A DNA stretch of 64,000 nucleotides from contig NC_092875.1 of assembly GCF_028372415.1 (NCBI RefSeq), positions 56,089,228 to 56,153,227 on the forward strand. The letters are read 5' to 3'. The position numbers and the translations under genes were made by a program. This DNA is from Notamacropus eugenii (taxonomy: Eukaryota > Chordata > Mammalia > Diprotodontia > Macropodidae). Under the pieces are notes generated by a model. The model was not told where the DNA came from, ran no database searches, and worked only from the letters and a program-made list of their open reading frames with translations. Below are positions 59,101-64,000 of the stretch, piece by piece. The stretch's first letter is position 1; each line of letters starts with the position of its first letter.

Positions 59101-59532
59101 AAAAAATAAATGAGAGGCCTCGTCTTCTGTACTGCAGCTTATGCTAAAGGCATAGGAAGGAGTCATAATTGTCACCTTCTTTCCATAGCACAGTATCAAA
59201 CACATATTAACAGATCAACAAATAAATGGTGTTATTCAATCAAATGATATTTGTTTGAATTCAAGCTATGTGTAAGGTACTGTATTAGATGCTGTGACAC
59301 TGTGGTTTTTTGATCTGAGTATGAGGAGTCACTTTAAATTTTAGATAAGTTTTACAAAAGCCCTATATGATAGTGACTACACTATTAATAATTGCAAAAG
59401 TGTATATTGACCAAAAGCTAAAATGCTTTTTAAGCAGCAATCCTTTTAAGGAAATTTCTATTTCATTGTAATCCAAAGGGAATACATAGACTGCTTAGTA
59501 CTTTTACTTTAGATTTGAATCTTAAGATACAA
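56156..59532. other. Non-coding duplicated sequence, right copy
   Basis: Counterpart of 32285-36780. Includes the paired MIR at 57440-57660 ('ttatgatctccacttaacat', 'tgctctatgtgctaccagat'). No gene was seen. Confidence 0.5.
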
Positions 59533-59599
59533 TGACAAGCACTAAAACAAGCTTAATAAGCAATTAAATTTTATTACTACAAACAGTGCAAGTTAGTAA

Positions 59600-59665
<66 letters not shown>

Positions 59666-60117
59666 ATACACACACAGCAGCTTACAGTGAAGACAATAGA
59701 AGAAGAAAAAGTCTGAGCTCCAACACTTTGGCACAAATGGGGAGGCTGAAAGTGGGGAAGCAGTCAGCAAAGGTCTTGGCTGGGAGAGCACAAGCAGGTG
59801 TCCCCATTTCTGCAGCAAATCACCTCCAAAATCCTCTCACTCAGTCCATTTATACATGTAACTTCAGGGAAAAGACGACCGTTAGAATAAAGAAGAAACT
59901 CTGGCCAAAAGTTCTGGTTGTTGGCTTTGATTTATGTGCCCAAGGACTGGCCAGGTCCTTGGACACAGACAAATCCTCCCTGAAGGAGTTTTATGACTCT
60001 TAAGAGAAGAGTCCCTTTGCCCTGGCTGCATGCTTCATTAATTCTGCTTCTTCCCTTGGCATTCCCAGTTAAGCATATCAACTTGAAGTTACATTCCTTA
60101 TGTTAGGTCATGTGGCA
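59533..60117 (-). mobile_element. Probable 3' LTR of an endogenous retrovirus (fossil)
   Basis: Lies just downstream, on the minus strand, of the env remnant. It has a TATAAA word at 59854-59849 and an AATAAA word at 59575-59570, with possible TG and CA ends at 60117 and 59533. A long TA tract sits within its 3' part. The boundaries are estimates. Confidence 0.5.
59603..59676. repeat. (TA)n microsatellite
   Basis: About 27 TA units followed by 'gtatgtatatacacacacag'. Likely highly polymorphic. Confidence 0.95.
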
Positions 60118-61335
60118 GTCATGGAAGTGGCTGGGGAGAATCTTCCTCAGTTTCTCCACAGTCTGCCCCTAGATTTGACCCAGACTCTGGCTGGGAATCA
60201 TAAATCATCCCCCAAATTAGAGGAGAACAAAAGTTCACTTGTAAAAAGAAAATGACTGTAGTCATGCATAAATAAAAGAAGTTGTACAATTTAAAATACA
60301 AGGTCCAAAGATTGAAATCAGCAGTACTAACAATAACATAGGTAAAAGATAATAGAAAAATGCTTTCCATCGATCCCCAAGGACAGGGAAAGGAATAATT
60401 GTTTTCTAGTATCTTTCATCCAAACAACTGCATCATAAAGGTCATATATGTTTGTGACTACTCATTGTGAATTGTTTATATACATACAACAGGGAGTATT
60501 TACTGCCATGCATACACTCCCTCTGCTGCTAAAAGATAGTCTAAAACTATAAGGTGGTCTATTACTTCATACGCTAAGGAATCCAAGAATTCTTGTAGAT
60601 TTTGCAAACCTTCAGCTGTTTTGTTAGTAATGACTTCAATAGTTTTAGTAATGTTGGTCAATATCAATTCATGGTCAGTATATCCTACCCAAGGGATTAA
60701 AAAGGCGGTGGCTTTATGTTTCCACGACAAGAAATTGTTCCAAGGGGTTCTTTTTACTCTTCCTTGAACAGTTGATGTGGTGTAGTTATACAATTGCATT
60801 CCAGGATCTATTACTCCTAAAGTACATTGTTCATAGTTTTTACATGAACTTAGACAGTGAAAAGCATTCAGCCTAGTAATCATATCCCAATGAGTTAAAT
60901 TTGATCCAGCCTCATATATCACTAAAGGCATATTAGATTTTCCATATACAAATATATATATATATGCATTGTGAGGCACATATGGTATTAAAAATAGTAG
61001 TATTTAATAACAACTCAATAGATTTTACCCATGGAGAGGTATCATTACAGAATTTAAGTTTTGTTCAGTTACTTATACATCTACCAAGAAGGGGGCTTGT
61101 TATGTGGAGATTTTAATTTAGTAGCATTCCTATAGCTGTTACCTGGTCTTAATACAGTAGAATTAGGGAACCAATTACTGCAATTAGTAGGTACATGCAT
61201 GAGAACCTTAGTCCTTTTAAAAAACAATCAGGATCTTAATACAGTTATCACACATCCTATGAGTAAAGTTTGGAGAGGTGAGTGCAGTTATATTACCACT
61301 CACATAAGAATATGTGAATGGGCCTACTTGAGCTT
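60118..61335 (-). mobile_element. Endogenous retrovirus env remnant (fossil)
   Basis: An open stretch at 60979-60500 (159 residues) reads as envelope transmembrane-subunit sequence: TNKTAEGLQNLQEFLDSLAY followed by LDYLLAAEGVYAW, comparable to the heptad and LDYLLAEQGG region of gammaretrovirus-like (class I) env. Several NxT/NxS sites are present. Surface-subunit-like sequence appears to extend to about 61335. No gag or pol was found. The element is partial and broken, and looks old. The retroviral class is tentative. Confidence 0.65.
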
Positions 61336-61567
61336 TTCCTTCTATAGTAATCACATTATCTTCTATTTTTTTCATTCCTTTGGTTTTGTTTTATAATTTC
61401 TTGGTATATCATACAGTCATTAGCTTCCCTCACCTCCACTCTCATTTTTAAAGAACTATTTTCTTTAGTGAACTTTTGAACCTCCTTTTCCATTTGGCCG
61501 ATTCTACATTTTAAAGCCTTCTTCTCCCCATTGGCTTTTTGGATCTCTTTTTCCAATCAAGTTAGCC
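61336..61567 (-). mobile_element. L1 ORF1 fragment (coiled-coil region)
   Basis: The minus strand encodes MEKEIQKANGEKKALKCRIG followed by QMEKEVQKFTKENSSLK. This closely matches the coiled coil of the ORF1 at 62611-63708 (residues about 111-180). It abuts the ERV remnant on one side and the 3' tail of the half-L1-like element on the other, so both probably cut into it. Confidence 0.75.
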
Positions 61568-62610
61568 TATTTGTTTTTTTTTGAAGCATACTTTTTATAC
61601 TTTTTTTTTAAAAAATTTATTTATTTATTTCACTTTTAACATTCATTTTCACAGAATTTTTGGGCTCCAAATTTTCTCCCCCCTTGTCCCCTCCCCCGAC
61701 CCCAAAACAACGAACATTCCAATTGCCCCCATCACCACTCCACTCTCTCCTCCATCATTCCTCTCTGCCCTTGTCTCCATCCTCTCCTCTGTCCTGTTGG
61801 GCCAAATAACTTTCTATACCCCTTTACCTGTATTTCTTATTTCCTAGCGGCAAGAACAGTACTTGACAGTTATTCCTAAAACTTTTGAGTTCCAGCTTCT
61901 TTTCCTCCCTCCCTCCCCACCCCCTCCCTTTGGAAGGCAAGCAATTCAACATAGGCCAAATCTGTGTAGTTTTGCAAATGACTTCCATAATAGTTGTGTT
62001 GTATAAGACTAACTATATTTCTCTCCATCCTATCCTGCTTCCAATTATTTCTATTCTCTCTTTTGATCCTGTCCCTCCCTGTGAGTGTCGACCTCAAATT
62101 GTACCCTCCTCCCCAGGCCCTCCCTTCCATCGTCCCCCCCACCCTGTTTATCCCCTTGTCCCCCACCTTCCTGTATTGTAAGATAGGTTTTCATACCAAA
62201 ATGAGTGTGCATTTTATTCCTTCCTTTAGTGGAATGTGATGAGAGTAAACTTCATGTTTTTCTCTCACCTCCCCTCTTTTTCCCCAAACTAAAAAAGTCT
62301 TTTGCTTGCCTCTTCTGTGAGAGATAATTTGCCCCATTCCATTTCTCCCTTTCTCCTCCCATATATTTCTCTCTCACTGCTTGATTTCATTTTTTTTTGA
62401 GATATGATCCCATCCTATTCAATTCACTCTGCACACTCTGTTTCTATGAGTGTGTGCGTGTGCATGTGTGTGTGTAATTCCACCCAGTACCCAGATACTG
62501 AATAGTTTCAAGGGTTACTAATATTGTCTTTCCATGTAGGGATGTAAACAGTTCAACTTTTAGAAGTCCCTTATGACTTCTCTTTGCTGTTTACCTTTCC
62601 ATGCTTCTCT

Positions 62611-63708
62611 TCATTCTTGTGTTTGAAAGTCAAATTTTCTTTTCAGCTCTGGTCTTTTCATCAAGAATGCTTGAAAGTCCTCTATTTCCTTGAAAGACCA
62701 ATTTTTCCCCTGAAGTATTATACTCAGTTTTGCTGGGTAGGTGATTCTTGGTTTTAGTCCTAGTTCCTTTGACTTCTGGAATATCCTATTCCATGCCCTT
62801 CGATCCCTTAATGTAGAAGCTGCTAGATCTTGTGTTATCCTGATTGTATTTCCACAGTACTTGAATTGTTTCTTTCTAGCTGCTTGCAATATTTTCTCCT
62901 TGACCTGGGAATTCTGGAATTTGGCCACAATGTTCCTAGGAGTTTCTCTTTTTGGATCTCTTTTAGGCAGTGACCTGTGGATTCCTTGAATACTTATTTT
63001 GCCCTCTGGTTCTAGAATCTCAGGGCAGTTTTCCTTGATAATTTCATGAAAGATGATGTCTAGGCTCTTTTTTTGATCATGGCTTTCAGGTAGTCCCATA
63101 ATTTTTAAATTGTCTCTCCTGGATCTATTTTCCAGGTCAGTTGTTTTTCCAATGAGATATTTCACATTATCTTCCATTTTTTCATTCTTTTGGTTTTGTT
63201 TTGTGATTTCTTGGTTTCTCATAAAGTCATTAGCCTCCATCTGTTCCATTCTAATTTTGAAAGAACTATTTTCTTCAGTGAGCTTTTGAATCTCCTTTTC
63301 CATTTGGCTAATTCTGCTTTTGAAAGCATTCTTCTCCTCATTGGCTTTTTGAACCTCCTTTGCCAATTGAGTTAGCCTATTTTTCAGGGTGTTGTTTTCT
63401 TCAGCATTTTTTTGGGTCTTCTTTAGCAGGGTGCTGATCTGTTGTTCATACTTTGCTTTCAAGTCTTTTATTGCTCTTCCCAGTTTTTCCTCCACCTCTC
63501 TAACATAATTTTGAAAATTTTTTGAGCTCTTTATGACCTTTTCCCAGAACTGATCCCATTGAGTGGGCTGGGATGTAGAAGCACTGACTTCCATGTCTTC
63601 CCCTGATGGTGAGCACCGCTCTTTCTCATCAGAAAGGAGGGGAGGAGAAACCTGCTCACCAAGAAAGTAACCCTCTATAGTCTTGGTTTTTTTCCCTTTT
63701 CTGGGCAT
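62611..63708 (-). CDS. L1-type ORF1 protein, intact, 365 residues
   Basis: An RNA-binding retroelement protein that assembles trimers coating element RNA in cytoplasmic particles. The start ATG (63708) has A at -3; the stop is TGA (62613-62611). Basic N-terminus (MPRKGKKTKT), coiled coil about 65-185 with 21-residue repeats (104-124, 125-145, partial 146-158), then ENRSRRDNLKIMGLPE at about 193-208 opening the RRM, and a C-terminal domain ending YPAKLSIILQGKNWSF and FLMKRPELKRKF. Somewhat longer than human ORF1p (338 residues), partly through N-terminal and coiled-coil length. No ORF2 lies downstream, so mobility would need an enzyme supplied by another L1. Not a host gene. Confidence 0.9.
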   Translation of the reverse strand: MPRKGKKTKTIEGYFLGEQVSPPLLSDEKERCSPSGEDMEVSASTSQPTQWDQFWEKVIKSSKNFQNYVREVEEKLGRAIKDLKAKYEQQISTLLKKTQKNAEENNTLKNRLTQLAKEVQKANEEKNAFKSRISQMEKEIQKLTEENSSFKIRMEQMEANDFMRNQEITKQNQKNEKMEDNVKYLIGKTTDLENRSRRDNLKIMGLPESHDQKKSLDIIFHEIIKENCPEILEPEGKISIQGIHRSLPKRDPKRETPRNIVAKFQNSQVKEKILQAARKKQFKYCGNTIRITQDLAASTLRDRRAWNRIFQKSKELGLKPRITYPAKLSIILQGKNWSFKEIEDFQAFLMKRPELKRKFDFQTQE

Positions 63709-64000
63709 TTTGCCAGCCAGTGACTTGACCTCTGAATATTCTCCTCACACCCACCTCACCTCCGGATCCTCCCAGCCAGCGCTTGGTGTCTGAGACTCAA
63801 ATGCTGCTTCCCAGCCTCAGGGCTTTGGGCGGGGGCAGGGCTGCTATTCAGTGTGAGATTAAGTTCAGCTGCCTGGGTAGGGGCAGGGCCGCCTCATGGG
63901 CTCAGTTCCCTCAGGGGGTTTATGCAGAGACCTTCAACAATGGATCCTGGCTCCTGCCTACTTGGGGAGCCCCGGTCTGCTCCCGCCTCCGCTGTTGCCT
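63709..64000 (-). promoter_or_regulatory. CpG-bearing 5' UTR of the half-L1-like element
   Basis: GC-rich with several CpGs ('ggcggggg', 'cccgcctccgc') and twice the word 'gggcaggg', unlike the CpG-poor rest of the window. Likely holds the internal promoter. Its 5' end lies beyond the window. Confidence 0.5.

Larger units (their letters stand above)
50610..59490 (+). repeat. Segmental duplication, right copy
   Basis: Direct-orientation counterpart of 26730-36780. It differs by a solo LTR (51880-52350), an interval missing near 56155 (left 30830-32285), one missing near 58795 (left 34860-36090), and a differently deleted inner L1. It ends near an endogenous-retrovirus remnant at about 59530. 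Confidence 0.8.
61568..64000 (-). mobile_element. Half-L1 (HAL1)-like element: 5' UTR, intact ORF1, 3' UTR, no ORF2
   Basis: On the minus strand it runs: a CpG-bearing 5' region (64000-63709, cut by the window edge), ORF1 (63708-62611), about 1 kb of purine-rich 3' sequence, and an A-rich end near 61625-61590. No ORF2 sequence follows ORF1. HAL1s are L1 derivatives with ORF1 only, known from several mammals including marsupials; that name is my inference. The intact ORF1 and preserved CpGs suggest youth. Confidence 0.65.

Noticed and set aside
61876-62239. Proline/serine-rich open frames near 62 kb
   Set aside because: Low-complexity readings of the pyrimidine-rich 3' sequence of the half-L1-like element.
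62611-63708. 365-residue protein as a possible new host gene
   Set aside because: Coiled coil, ENRSRRDNLKIMGLPE and the C-terminal domain identify it as retroelement ORF1p, with related remnants elsewhere in the window.
1-64000. A previously undescribed multi-gene system
   Set aside because: Apart from two OR coding regions, everything recognisable is retroelement or old non-coding sequence; no cluster of unknown conserved genes was seen.

Overview
The window looks like a piece of a marsupial (metatherian) genome. It is AT-rich and CpG-poor, and packed with marsupial-type repeats: L1 elements with a long spacer between ORF1 and ORF2, a half-L1-like element, tRNA-related SINEs whose 3' part reads like 'aaatggggtcac.aagagtc', a second SINE family ending in 'gacaaac', MIR/CORE-SINEs, L2 and CR1/L3. 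The species cannot be fixed from sequence alone.

Host genes: only two are recognisable, both single-exon class II olfactory receptor (OR) coding regions resembling family OR7. The first (16827-17765, minus) is intact: 312 residues, ATG, all OR hallmark motifs, and a splice acceptor 13 nt before the ATG. The second (40499-41449, plus) is a paralogue with an open full-length frame. At the exact position of the ATG it has TTG, and the TM3 MAYDRF motif reads MAYDCV, so it is probably non-functional. The two genes lie head to head about 22.7 kb apart.

Layout: 1-8.5 kb, scattered SINE and L2 remnants. 8.5-12.5 kb, an old minus-strand L1 interrupted by a SINE and by an unclassified block. 12.5-16.8 kb, MIR, CR1/L3 and an old unclassified repeat. 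16.8-18 kb, the first OR. 18-25.5 kb, CR1/L3 remnants and unique sequence. 25.5-31.2 kb, one L1 nested inside another. 31.2-36.8 kb, old single-copy sequence. 36.8-40.5 kb, SINE, L1 tail, CR1/L3 and a microsatellite. 40.5-41.4 kb, the second OR. 42.3-48.1 kb, a minus-strand L1 lacking its endonuclease region. 48-50.6 kb, MIR, SINE and old repeats. 50.6-59.5 kb, a diverged direct copy of 26.7-36.8 kb. 59.5-61.3 kb, an endogenous-retrovirus remnant (env plus a probable 3' LTR). 61.3-64 kb, L1 ORF1 sequence and a young half-L1-like element with an intact 365-residue ORF1.

The main large-scale structure is the direct segmental duplication (26.7-36.8 kb and 50.6-59.5 kb, offset about 23.9 kb). It carries the same nested L1 insertion in both copies, while a solo LTR sits in the right copy only and the left copy keeps the empty site. 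The two OR genes lie about 9 kb upstream of their respective copies but in opposite orientations, so the history was probably duplication of a larger OR-bearing unit plus an inversion. I saw no tRNA, rRNA, CRISPR array, operon or new gene system.
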